Source: Reclinomonas americana ATCC 50394 | Taxonomy: Eukaryota; Jakobida; Jakobea; Jakobida | Direction: 5' to 3' | DNA length: 36,632 nucleotides | NCBI GenBank assembly: GCA_048213135.1 | Contig: PS015151.1 | Coordinates: 1,810-38,441 of the forward strand | In this document: in pieces, positions 1 to 9,016 of the stretch | Layout of the letters: each line of letters opens with the position of its first letter | Position numbering within the stretch: the first letter of the stretch is position 1 | Made by a program: the position numbers and the translations under genes | Notes under the pieces: model-generated | Seen by the model: the letters and a program-made list of their open reading frames with translations, nothing else | Told to the model about the DNA's origin: nothing | The model's database searches: none

Positions 1-2965
1 GGTCACGGCGAGTGCGCCATTGATGGTTCGCGCGATCCCTGTTGGCAGTGCGACCGTGCGGGAAGTACTTGTGCAGCAGCATCTGGCAGCCCTGCGTGAA
101 ATCGGGGCAGTTGCCGTCGTCGAGTCGGTCAGTGATGGCAGCCAACAAGCCGCCCAGATCCGCATCGGCAATGGCCGCCTCGTAGTCGATCATGTCTGTC
201 GAATGCACGTGTGAGACAGCGAGTCGTGATGCACTGACTGGCATAAGTGCAACTCACCGTGTGACGAGTGGAAAGCATCCAGCAGGCGCACGCACTCCGC
301 CAGCGACTGCATGCCGACCTCGGACTGGGAGCGGACGTACAAATAGTTACGCACGTCGTGCATGTACTCGCCCACCAGACGGAAGCCGTGGTTTTCGGCA
401 AACGAATTGCGCGCATGCTTGCGGGCAGCTGTCGCCGTTCCTCGTGCGCCAGAGTCGCCTGAATCCAACGGTTGGTGAGCACAAGGAACACTACTGGGTG
501 CGCAAACAAGGCCAAGGCACGCAACGAACGAGAGCCGTGAGGCAATTCGCAATGTGTGCGATTTCCGTGTCGAAACGCTCCGGCACATTTTGTTCACTCG
601 GCTCGCCACTATGCATGCAAAAGAGAGTTGAGCTCATCAACATGAGAACGAACGAGTTGACAAGACAGAATACACACCGCGCAGTCGTCTTCCAGCGCAT
701 GAGCATGCTGGCCACCAAGTCGTACTGCTGCACAGCCTGCATCGTGTCGCAACAAAATAATCAGCACACTTGTGCATCGACAAAGTCGAGAGACGGATAA
801 ATAACAGACCTCTGCCGACAGCGGATCGACCTGGCCCAGGTGACCGAGGCACTGAACGGCCTTGAGCGACACGTACGCGTCATCGCGAGCCACGTCGTAC
901 ATCTCGTCGCTATGCTGCGCGTGCGTGCGATCACCGGCCGCCGCCAGGAACGACAGCGCTGGAATGCCGCCGTCTTTGAAGACGTACTTGGCATTTGGCT
1001 CGTTGCCTGTGACGAGAGAGTGAGGGATGGGGACAGCGAGTGCGTGGGAGGGCCATGATGAACTACGCACCCTCACACGCCACGAAAATCAGCTCAGTGG
1101 CGACCGCCGTCTCCCATTCGGCTTGCGGTGAGCGGTTCAGCAGCATGCTGTACGGGAAGTGGGGTGTAAGTTGTTGCATTCGACAAGCAAACACACAAAC
1201 GCATCGTCCACTCACCTGCCGACGACAGCTTTGCTGGTTGACTGCTTGCGCGACTTGCGCTCACGCAGAAGCATGGTGGCGTGCACTGAATCGAACTCAT
1301 CTTGCGTCATGACAGCCATGCTGCAAGAGGAGGGGAGTTAAAAATCGACAAGGGACAAGAAAATGTACCACACACAACACCGACCTCAGATCCTTGCGCA
1401 GTGGCGGGCGAATGGATCCTTTTGTCTCGGTGGCCGTGGGGTGAATCACATGGCGCGTGTCGAAGCGACGTGGATCGCCCTGGCGACGGCGGCTGAAACG
1501 GTGCGGCCGATGACCAAGGTGCTCCGACAGTTCCTTGTCGTGGCTAAAGTGCGCCGTGGCACTCATGGCCAACTGCACGCGATACTGATCCTGCTCTGTC
1601 TGGTTGCGCTCGCCGACACGCGGGGGAATGTTGTGCATTCTGCAAGGGGGGGCAAGGGTGAGGACCAGCCGATGTGAAGAAAGATGAGGGCGTGCGGCGA
1701 GGACGCAACTCATGCTGCACCGGCTCCGACAGGTACAACTGGGTGATGCACCACCGGAGCCCCTCGCCAGTGCGGAATCGCGTCTGGTTGTCTTGATGTT
1801 GGTCTGTGTGTGGGGGGCATTATGATGAGCATTTTTCGTGCAGCAGGCGCAGTCTTTCAAACACGCACCCTTCATCAGCAAGTAGAGCACGGCAGCCGAC
1901 AAACGCTTGATCTCCGGCCCATCCATGTAGCCCTTGCCGGCGAGCACGCGCACCAGGTTCTCGACCAGACCGGCCCTGCCAAGCGCCGTCTGCGCATTCA
2001 CCACTGCACGCAACGCGTACACACCCGTGAGCAAGCCACACTCACAAACGACACACTCTGGGCGCGCGATCGCAACTGTACGGGCGAATCTGCAGCGACT
2101 CCTCGACGAGCATCATGGCCATCGTCCACGGGTGCGGATGCCGCGACTTGATAATAATGTCACTCAACACCGGATACACGCTCGTGTTGTGGAAGACATC
2201 GGGCAGCGTGTCTTCGTGAGCCTCACTGACCGTTGTCTGCCGGGGGGAGTGATGAGACAGTGATGACGAAGACAGAGTGACAGAAGGAAGACAAAGACTG
2301 AAGACCGAGAAGATCATCGTGAGTGGAAACAACACAGATTCGATGCGCTGAGTGACGAGAAAGCATCGCAAGTGAGACGCTGAGTAGCGCAGTGACTGGA
2401 AGGGAGCAAAAGGCATGATAGTGGAGTGGCACGGAATCGATGAGCCGTGATGACGACCGGAAAAATGCACCTCACTGGGAAACAGAGCAGCGACATGCGA
2501 CACACACTCTCACTCACTCTCACACTCTCACTCTCTCTCTCTCACACACACACACACCTTAGGCGCATCACGCTGATTGTAGGCGACCTCAAACTCATGT
2601 CGCTGTCGCTTGAGATCATACAACAACTCGCCCATTTGATGCGGAGTCAGCTCCTTGCGCTGTCGACCAAGAAGCACCTGTCACACAACACAAACACAAA
2701 GAGACACATAAAGAGGAAAGAGAGTGAGAATCATGTCATTGAGAAGAGTAACCGCTCTCGGAGTCCTGACGAAATGCGCGTGTTTTCTCTTCTCTCTCTC
2801 TCTCTGTGTGCTTACCTGCAACTGGCGTAAGTCTTCAATGATTGCGCACTGGCACTGGACCTCGTCTGAGCGTGTGGAGAGCACGACATTGTCGAGTGGG
2901 CGAGAGGTGCTGGTGCCCATCGCTCGGAAACTCTCTTTCGTGTGGTTTTTGCCAACTTCGGACAT
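1..2965 (-). CDS. ARM/HEAT-like helical-repeat protein, N-terminal ~615 residues, partial at left edge
   Basis: I reconstructed 13 exons on the minus strand: 2965-2816, 2677-2558, 2236-2050, 2003-1869, 1791-1710, 1639-1385, 1320-1216, 1147-1071, 1006-810, 736-678, 608-526, 458-258 and 195 to the edge. Phases agree at every junction. Translation starts at MSEVGKNHTK, the first Met of exon 1. The product is soluble and helix-rich. It has short amphipathic repeats such as AGLVENLVRVLAGKGYMDG, a YVFKDGGIPALSFLAAAGD stretch (about residues 380-400) and a KHARNSFAENHGFRLVGEY stretch, which resemble armadillo or HEAT repeats. A basic segment (HRPHRFSRRRQGDPRRF) lies mid-protein. Two introns use a GTTGCG donor (1709 and 525). 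The apparent frame change near 450-530 disappears once the 67-base intron 525-459 is removed. The ARM-type fold is inferred from helix pattern; I do not recognise the family and assign no function. Confidence 0.62.
2509..2557. repeat. CT/CA-rich simple repeat in an intron of the ARM-like gene
   Basis: The plus strand runs from (CTCA)n through (CT)n into (CA)n and ends exactly at the 5' splice site of the intron after exon 2 on the minus strand. There the donor reads GTGTGTG, so the repeat itself supplies the donor bases. Confidence 0.8.
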
Positions 2966-3020
2966 GATGATGAGGTGCGGGACATGGCGGCGTAAAGGAG
3001 TGCTATCTTTGAGCGTATAA

Positions 3021-3041
3021 GTGTGTGTGTGTGTGTGTGTG
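3021..3041. repeat. (GT)n microsatellite
   Basis: An uninterrupted GT run of about ten units lies in the 417-base interval between the start codon of the ARM-like gene (2965) and the stop of the polyQ gene (3383). The rest of this interval holds short ATT-rich runs near 3304-3320 and no convincing gene. Confidence 0.9.
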
Positions 3042-3382
3042 GCAGTCGCGTGGCCGACGAAGGATGGGCGAAGAGAAGGAGAGATGAGAAATGAAAGCAC
3101 GAAAGAAGTTCGACGTCGAAGTCGTCGTAATTCGAGAAGCTGCGGCCTGTGCGGGTACAAGCGACAGACTCCTACAACGATTCAAGTAACTGTTGCTTTG
3201 CCATCAGGATTGCAACTGGTGAATTCGATGGTGCTGTCTCTGTTAAATGCAGCTCACGTTGCTCCCCACTTCCCGCTTCCCTCTCCATCACTCGTACAGT
3301 GTATATTATCATTATCATTATGGCGTTCACATTGTTTCATGGAATCCTTGCTACTTGTACAACTATTCTCTCTCTTTCCTTT

Positions 3383-4882
3383 TCAGCACATGTCCACCGC
3401 CTGGTGGTCGTCGGGAACGCTGCCGGGAATGAGGTCGCTCTCCGTGTCGCTCGACCCCGTCTCAATGTCACTGTCACCCGCGTGCTGGTGGTGGTGGCCC
3501 TTGCCGGCGTGGATGACGGCCGACGGGTGCGCCGCGTACTCCTGGTGCTTCGCCTGCTGCGGCTGCACGACCACCGGCACCAGTGGCTGGCGACGGCTGT
3601 TGGCCGAGGTCGGGCGCGACGACGACACGGTCTTGCACGAGTGGTGGTGGGCGACGACCGAGGTGCGCGGCGTGGAAAACACCGAATCGGGTGCCGTGGC
3701 GCTGGCGTCGTCGGCATCGCTGCACGTGGTCGACGTGGCGGTGAAGGCGCCACCGTTGTTGGTGGACGCCGCCGCCTGCTGCCCGGCTTGTGTGGCGACG
3801 GCCATGAGCGGTGCGCTCTGCTGCACCACGTCCGTCACCCACTCGTCAATGCGCTCAAACAGCGTCTCCACACGCTCCAGCTCGTGTCGCACCCATCGCG
3901 GTTCCGTGCTGAGCACGTCCAGGTATGAGTCGTGGCGGCGAATGCCCGTCTGTGAGGGGAAGAGGGATGAGATGAAACTGCGATGATGGTGGAAGACCAA
4001 CAACAAAGACGCGAGTGATGGGGCAGCACCAACCTCGGGATCAATGACCTCGTGACCGCGGGTGAGCAGCAGCAACTTTGGCCGCAACACGTCCATGCTG
4101 CGCTTCAGCTCCTCGATCGACGGCACCGGCTCGTGATCGACGGCCGCATTGGGCGCAGCATCGCGTGCCGCCGCCACCGTGATGCCATTGGTGCGCGCCC
4201 CGAAATCGCTCTGCTGCTTGGCCAGCAACTGCATGCGTCGCTGATCGCTGAGTCGGTGCAAGATACGCTCCGTCGTCTCCCGCTCCAGCTTGCTCGCCTG
4301 CTTCCACGGCTGCGACGCCGCCGTCTCCACCTCGGCCTGCCACGTCGACGACGCCTGCGAGTGCACCGATCGCATCGACGTGCCATGCGCGTGATAACCA
4401 GGCACACGAGCGCCGCCTTGCGTCGCCAAGAACTGGGGCGTCGTCTGCTGCTTCGACATGGCGGCCGCATGCGGATGCTGCGGTCGTACTTGCTGGCGAT
4501 GCGGGAGGCCCGAGTGCGTCGTGGCGCGGACTACCGGCGCCGGTGCTTGAGGGGACACCGATTGCTGTTGAGTGTCACGTGGCGAGCTGCGCGATGATCG
4601 ACGGTGCCCGCTGTCCGGCACACTGTCACGCGAGGCACGCTGTCGCTGCTGCTGTTGCTGCTGTTGTTGTTGTGCTGGCGGAACGACAATCGATCTTTGC
4701 GAGGCCACCTCAGTGACCGCGCCCGAGATGGTCTCCTCACCACCACGAGTGCCATACTGTTGCTGGTGTTGCTGCTGCTGCTGCTGCTGCTGTGCTTGCA
4801 GCTGCTGGTGCGGCTGTCGTTGTTGCATGTGCGCAGGGGTAAAGGCCACTGTCCGTGTGCCGACGCTGTGCTTGCAACCCAT
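3383..4882 (-). CDS. polyQ-containing protein with N-terminal myristoylation/palmitoylation-type motif
   Basis: There are two exons, 4882-4034 and 3949-3383, separated by an 84-base GTTGGT...CACAG intron; the predicted product has 471 residues. I start at MGCKHSVG (4882) rather than the Met 46 codons upstream. MGxxxS is the classical N-myristoylation context and Cys3 is a common palmitoylation site, so peripheral membrane anchoring is likely (inference). The N-terminal third has two glutamine tracts, encoded by CAG and CAA and interrupted by His. Ser/Arg-rich low-complexity sequence follows, then a charged helical region (KLERETTERILHRLSDQRR) that may form a coiled coil. A conserved-looking helix (RHELERVETLFERIDEWV) follows the intron. 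The C-terminus is Ser/Asp-rich. The intron is a multiple of three without stops, so retention would add 28 residues. I recognise no enzymatic domain and no named family. Confidence 0.7.
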   Translation of the reverse strand: MGCKHSVGTRTVAFTPAHMQQRQPHQQLQAQQQQQQQQHQQQYGTRGGEETISGAVTEVASQRSIVVPPAQQQQQQQQQRQRASRDSVPDSGHRRSSRSSPRDTQQQSVSPQAPAPVVRATTHSGLPHRQQVRPQHPHAAAMSKQQTTPQFLATQGGARVPGYHAHGTSMRSVHSQASSTWQAEVETAASQPWKQASKLERETTERILHRLSDQRRMQLLAKQQSDFGARTNGITVAAARDAAPNAAVDHEPVPSIEELKRSMDVLRPKLLLLTRGHEVIDPEVGAAPSLASLLLVFHHHRSFISSLFPSQTGIRRHDSYLDVLSTEPRWVRHELERVETLFERIDEWVTDVVQQSAPLMAVATQAGQQAAASTNNGGAFTATSTTCSDADDASATAPDSVFSTPRTSVVAHHHSCKTVSSSRPTSANSRRQPLVPVVVQPQQAKHQEYAAHPSAVIHAGKGHHHQHAGDSDIETGSSDTESDLIPGSVPDDHQAVDMC

Positions 4883-5271
4883 GTGATCGTTGAGGAATGT
4901 GTGGGAGGATGTGTTTAGGGGGTGTGTGGGGTGTGCTTGGTCAGTGCTCGCGTCCCACGGAGTAAAAAAACAGTAAGGCTGTGGCGGTAAACCACCACAC
5001 TGACATTCCCCAGCATCCAAGGGCCAACGAAAAAATTAACCGTCAAACCACCCAGAAATAGGGCCGCAGCTGTGTGAGAGATGTGAGGGTGTTAAGAGTG
5101 TGTGTGTGCGTGTGAGTGAGAGTGAGGGAGGAGAGTGGCGTCATGGCGGTGTGCGTGAGCGAGAGAGTGTGTGTGAGTGTGGGCGTGCCGGGCCAATTGT
5201 CTCAAAAACCAATTTGTCCAACAATAATAAAAATGCAGCTTTTCTTCTGCCCGGTGATGAGAGTACGTTCA
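4883..5271. other. intergenic, tandem minus-strand genes
   Basis: This 389-base stretch lies between the MFS stop and the polyQ start. It contains an imperfect GTGTGAGAG-type repeat (about 5095-5185). I see no reading frame with protein-like composition and no RNA gene. Confidence 0.6.
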
Positions 5272-6753
5272 TTAGAAAATCTTGGCATACCCACGATGCG
5301 GCCACCGCTTGGCGGCGACCACCAGCAGCAGCACACTGAGTGCCAGCGACAATGCCAGCGTGCCGGCCGCAATCTGAAAGTACGTGGCGTAGCAGTGGCG
5401 GCCGTAGCAGAGCAGCGTGACGGGATCGGCCTCGCGGTCGTACAGCGCGCCTGACACGGCGTCAAAGACGACGGGGCCGACGGCCACGGGAGCGGTAAAG
5501 ATGGAGAGCAGGGCGATGAAGGAGAGGCGGTCTTGCTCCATCACATCGCGTGGCACCGCGCGACCCGGGAAGGCAAAGTCGACCACCAGCGTCCAGCTGG
5601 CGCCATACGCAAAGGCATTCATGCTCGTCAGCACGTACATCAAGGTCACGCCGTTGGCGAGCCACGCCACCACCGACACTGTCAAGTGCAAGAAGCAGAT
5701 GGTGATAAGCGCCACGTGGCCGTGCCACGCAGGCGCGTGCTCGTGCATCCACAGCGAGCCCAAGGTGCGGCCGGCAAGCTGGCCGGCACAAAACACGAGA
5801 AACATGTAGGTGACGTCGTGCCGATTGCCGCCCATCGACAGCACCATGGCGCCCATGTTGTTGGTGAAGTTGATGCCGACGGCGAACACCACATTCAGCA
5901 CCAGCAGCACCACGTACACCATCGGCTGCGTGAACATCACACGGTACTCGCGCAACGCCTCCTTCAGCAGGTTCGTGCCGTCGCTCCCCGCGGGCTGGGC
6001 GGCGGTGGCAGCAGCGCCCTCTGCCGCGCTCTGCTCAACGTCGCCCGCGTTTGTCGACCCCGCGGCTGTCGGCAACAACTTGCGGCGCTCCGTCGTGCCG
6101 CCGGTCTCGTGCTTGTACGAGACTGCGAACCACCACGAGGTGGTGGCCACGCACACCAACTGCAGCGTGCCAAAGATGACAAACGTCACCGCCAACTTGG
6201 TGCGCACGTGCGCCTCCGTGTCGAGAAACGTGTACATCACGGCGGCCACGGCGCCGGTGAGCGCATACGAACTCAAATACGCATGCTGCACCATGCGCCG
6301 CTGCGCCGGCACGTCACTGTCCCTGCTGGCCACGTTCATCGCGGGCCCACACAGCGAGACCTCGCCAATGCCCATCAGCGCAATGGCGATGCCAAGCGGC
6401 GCAGCAGCAGTCGGCGCCAGCCACATGCCCAGTGCGCCCGTGAACCAGCCGACTAACACGGCCACCTTGGCGATCAGCACGGTGGCGCGAGGGAATCGCG
6501 AGCCCAGCGGCCACAGAAACAGCTGCGAGGCACAGCCGGCGAGGTAGCCAATGGAGCAGAGCACGTTGGTCAGCTTCTGTGTGAACTCGCCGGCCGTCTT
6601 CAGATCGGCGGCAAAGGCGCCAATCGAGTAAAAGAGGCCGCCTGTCACCGCCAGGAAAGGCAGGCCAAAGTTGGCCAGGCGGCGCAGGTGTGGCGGATTC
6701 CCGCGCCCTTCTGCCGGCGTCGTGGAAGACACGGTGTCTCCTCCCCCAGTCAT
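5272..6753 (-). CDS. Major facilitator superfamily transporter, probably nodulin-like type
   Basis: A single exon encodes 493 residues, a standard MFS length. I count about 12 hydrophobic segments in two halves. They begin near residues 29-45, 63-85, 92-112, 117-137, 158-175 and 185-212, and after the central loop near 277-296, 312-330, 344-365, 366-390, 411-432 and 455-480. The Ala/Ser-rich hydrophilic loop at about 213-275 is the usual cytoplasmic linker. The N-terminal half (FYSIGAFAADLKTAGEFTQK, then SIGYLAGCASQ) resembles nodulin-like MFS proteins, in which a transporter-like core follows an early YS-type helix. The C-terminal half has the repeated-half pattern (FCAGQLAGRTLGSLW). It is predicted to sit in the plasma or an internal membrane. 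The substrate cannot be read from sequence. It is notable for having no intron in an intron-rich neighbourhood. Confidence 0.85.
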   Translation of the reverse strand: MTGGGDTVSSTTPAEGRGNPPHLRRLANFGLPFLAVTGGLFYSIGAFAADLKTAGEFTQKLTNVLCSIGYLAGCASQLFLWPLGSRFPRATVLIAKVAVLVGWFTGALGMWLAPTAAAPLGIAIALMGIGEVSLCGPAMNVASRDSDVPAQRRMVQHAYLSSYALTGAVAAVMYTFLDTEAHVRTKLAVTFVIFGTLQLVCVATTSWWFAVSYKHETGGTTERRKLLPTAAGSTNAGDVEQSAAEGAAATAAQPAGSDGTNLLKEALREYRVMFTQPMVYVVLLVLNVVFAVGINFTNNMGAMVLSMGGNRHDVTYMFLVFCAGQLAGRTLGSLWMHEHAPAWHGHVALITICFLHLTVSVVAWLANGVTLMYVLTSMNAFAYGASWTLVVDFAFPGRAVPRDVMEQDRLSFIALLSIFTAPVAVGPVVFDAVSGALYDREADPVTLLCYGRHCYATYFQIAAGTLALSLALSVLLLVVAAKRWPHRGYAKIF

Positions 6754-7686
6754 CTCTCACGCAGCAGTCAGTACTTGTCAGATTGCGACGACGTATCGTC
6801 GGGTTGCCGCGTTGTCGGGTTTCAGGCGGAGAGGCAAACCCGGCGCAGGGTGTTTTTTCGGGCGGCACCTAGAGTGCTGCCGGCAGGGCGCTGTGAGTGT
6901 GTGGGAAAATAAAATGGATTGTGGACCGAGGACACACTGGCGAGACGTTCGTTGGCAACTGCGGTTGGGGATTTTTTCTCTGTGACGTGAATCTCATGTG
7001 GAGGTGCATGGAGGGCTTGTGGTGCATGCATTTGCAGAGTGGTTGCGAATGGCGGCGTTGGCTTGGATGTCGACGTCGACGTCGAAGACATTATCTATGG
7101 AAGTCTGGTGAGCACGGTCGTCGGCGACAGCAGGCCCCTAAGCTTCTTCACGCGCAGCTGGTGCTGACTAGATCCGTGCAGCTGCCGTGGTCGACGTGAG
7201 CCACTCGCTGCAGCATACCCGATTTGGCAACTTCGAATTCGAACACGACCTGTCGAACTCGTGATTTGTTGGCTTGTTGACGGGTCGACACCGCGCTGCC
7301 GCATCCCACAACCGTCCCCTGCACGGGCACCGACATAACATGCCGTCGTATTCATCAGGATCCACTCACACAACCATGCGAACTTAGCACAAGCAAAAGT
7401 CGTAAGAATTTTTCGCCGAAAGGCGACCAGAGCGACTGTGGTCGGGTTGAGATGCGTTGGCGCTTGATCGCGCCAGCGCTACTCCCCGATCACAATAAAC
7501 ACCCACTGGGAAATAAAAGCGAAAAGACTTGCGATCAGCACGAATTCATGGTCGTCCGACGAATTCGAACCGGCCACGGCAATTTCGTTGACGCTTCCTT
7601 CTTTCTCTAGTCCAACCGTGCTCCAAGAGCCAGCACAATCGTCAGTCCTGATGGCAGAAGCAGCAGGGTTTCATGAGACTCTTTTG
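6754..7686. other. intergenic, no protein-coding gene recognised
   Basis: The interval holds the 5' flank of the MFS gene (6754-6900) and then sequence with no convincing exon on either strand. It is more AT-rich than the coding regions. It contains AATAAA-type hexamers near 7495 and 7512 and the foldable element at 7398-7493. The remainder continues into the N gap. Confidence 0.5.
7398..7493. ncRNA. candidate structured RNA (two adjacent stem-loop domains)
   Basis: Domain I: AGTCG (7398-7402) pairs with CGACT (7433-7437) and encloses a TCGCC/GGCGA hairpin closed by a GAAA tetraloop (7413-7426). Domain II follows directly: GTGGTCGGG (7438-7446) pairs with CCCGATCAC (7485-7493) with one G-U, GAG (7449-7451) pairs with CTC (7482-7484), and GCGTTGGCGC (7454-7463) pairs with GCGCCAGCGC (7470-7479) around a TTGATC loop. 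That gives about 22 base pairs in domain II. It does not match a tRNA, 5S RNA or any spliceosomal snRNA that I can recall. The strand is unknown because the fold is nearly symmetric. It may be part of an untranslated region rather than a separate gene. Confidence 0.3.
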
Positions 7687-8536
7687 NNNNNNNNNNNNNN
7701 NNNNNNNNNNNNNNNNNNNNNNNNNNNNNNNNNNNNNNNNNNNNNNNNNNNNNNNNNNNNNNNNNNNNNNNNNNNNNNNNNNNNNNNNNNNNNNNNNNNN
7801 NNNNNNNNNNNNNNNNNNNNNNNNNNNNNNNNNNNNNNNNNNNNNNNNNNNNNNNNNNNNNNNNNNNNNNNNNNNNNNNNNNNNNNNNNNNNNNNNNNNN
7901 NNNNNNNNNNNNNNNNNNNNNNNNNNNNNNNNNNNNNNNNNNNNNNNNNNNNNNNNNNNNNNNNNNNNNNNNNNNNNNNNNNNNNNNNNNNNNNNNNNNN
8001 NNNNNNNNNNNNNNNNNNNNNNNNNNNNNNNNNNNNNNNNNNNNNNNNNNNNNNNNNNNNNNNNNNNNNNNNNNNNNNNNNNNNNNNNNNNNNNNNNNNN
8101 NNNNNNNNNNNNNNNNNNNNNNNNNNNNNNNNNNNNNNNNNNNNNNNNNNNNNNNNNNNNNNNNNNNNNNNNNNNNNNNNNNNNNNNNNNNNNNNNNNNN
8201 NNNNNNNNNNNNNNNNNNNNNNNNNNNNNNNNNNNNNNNNNNNNNNNNNNNNNNNNNNNNNNNNNNNNNNNNNNNNNNNNNNNNNNNNNNNNNNNNNNNN
8301 NNNNNNNNNNNNNNNNNNNNNNNNNNNNNNNNNNNNNNNNNNNNNNNNNNNNNNNNNNNNNNNNNNNNNNNNNNNNNNNNNNNNNNNNNNNNNNNNNNNN
8401 NNNNNNNNNNNNNNNNNNNNNNNNNNNNNNNNNNNNNNNNNNNNNNNNNNNNNNNNNNNNNNNNNNNNNNNNNNNNNNNNNNNNNNNNNNNNNNNNNNNN
8501 NNNNNNNNNNNNNNNNNNNNNNNNNNNNNNNNNNNN
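7687..8536. other. assembly gap (850 N)
   Basis: A run of N. No simple repeat is visible at its immediate edges, unlike the other large gaps. Confidence 1.
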
Positions 8537-9016
8537 TTGTTGTTCACAGTCTTCTCGCAAGCGGGGCTTTGACGAGTCTGCAACGATATCACCGAATTTC
8601 ACGGCGAATGCGAATGTACCTTGGCGCTTGCGAGACGTTGCCTTCTGCAACCCGGACCACAAGCATTTCACGCCCCCACTCGCTAGATGGCTGCACTCGT
8701 CCAGCGCTGCTGTTTGAGTCGCCAGAGCGCTGCGAACTCAATCGACGCCTCAATATCGGTCTCCGTTTTCGGCCAACTCGCGTTTACTTTTCCTCTTCCT
8801 CTTATGCCATGTAAGTGGATATCAATGCGCCACAGATGTACACAAGAGATTAACCGCTGGCATGCCCCCGGCCGAAGCGGTGGAAGATAAATCGACGTCA
8901 GCATGTCCGACTCGAGTGCGCGCGCGCGCGAAAAGCCACTCACTCGCCGTTGCCACAGCGAACATTGCGTCAGTGGCAGGCACACAGACATACACGCACG
9001 CGCGCTCTCTCGCACC
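8537..9016. other. 5' flank of hybrid histidine kinase copy 1
   Basis: The 480 bases between the gap and the kinase start codon contain no recognised gene. The last 100 bases are rich in CACACG/GCGC steps and would include the promoter and 5' UTR of the kinase. No TATA box is evident. Confidence 0.5.

Noticed and set aside
450-545. Two apparent single-base frameshifts (pseudogene) in the ARM-like gene
   Set aside because: Removing a 67-base GTTGCG...CAG intron at 525-459 joins the flanking frames exactly, so no frameshift is needed.
4572-4886. Cysteine- or leucine-rich plus-strand frames opposite the polyQ gene
   Set aside because: They are antisense translations of the CAG/CAA glutamine tracts and have no other coding signal.
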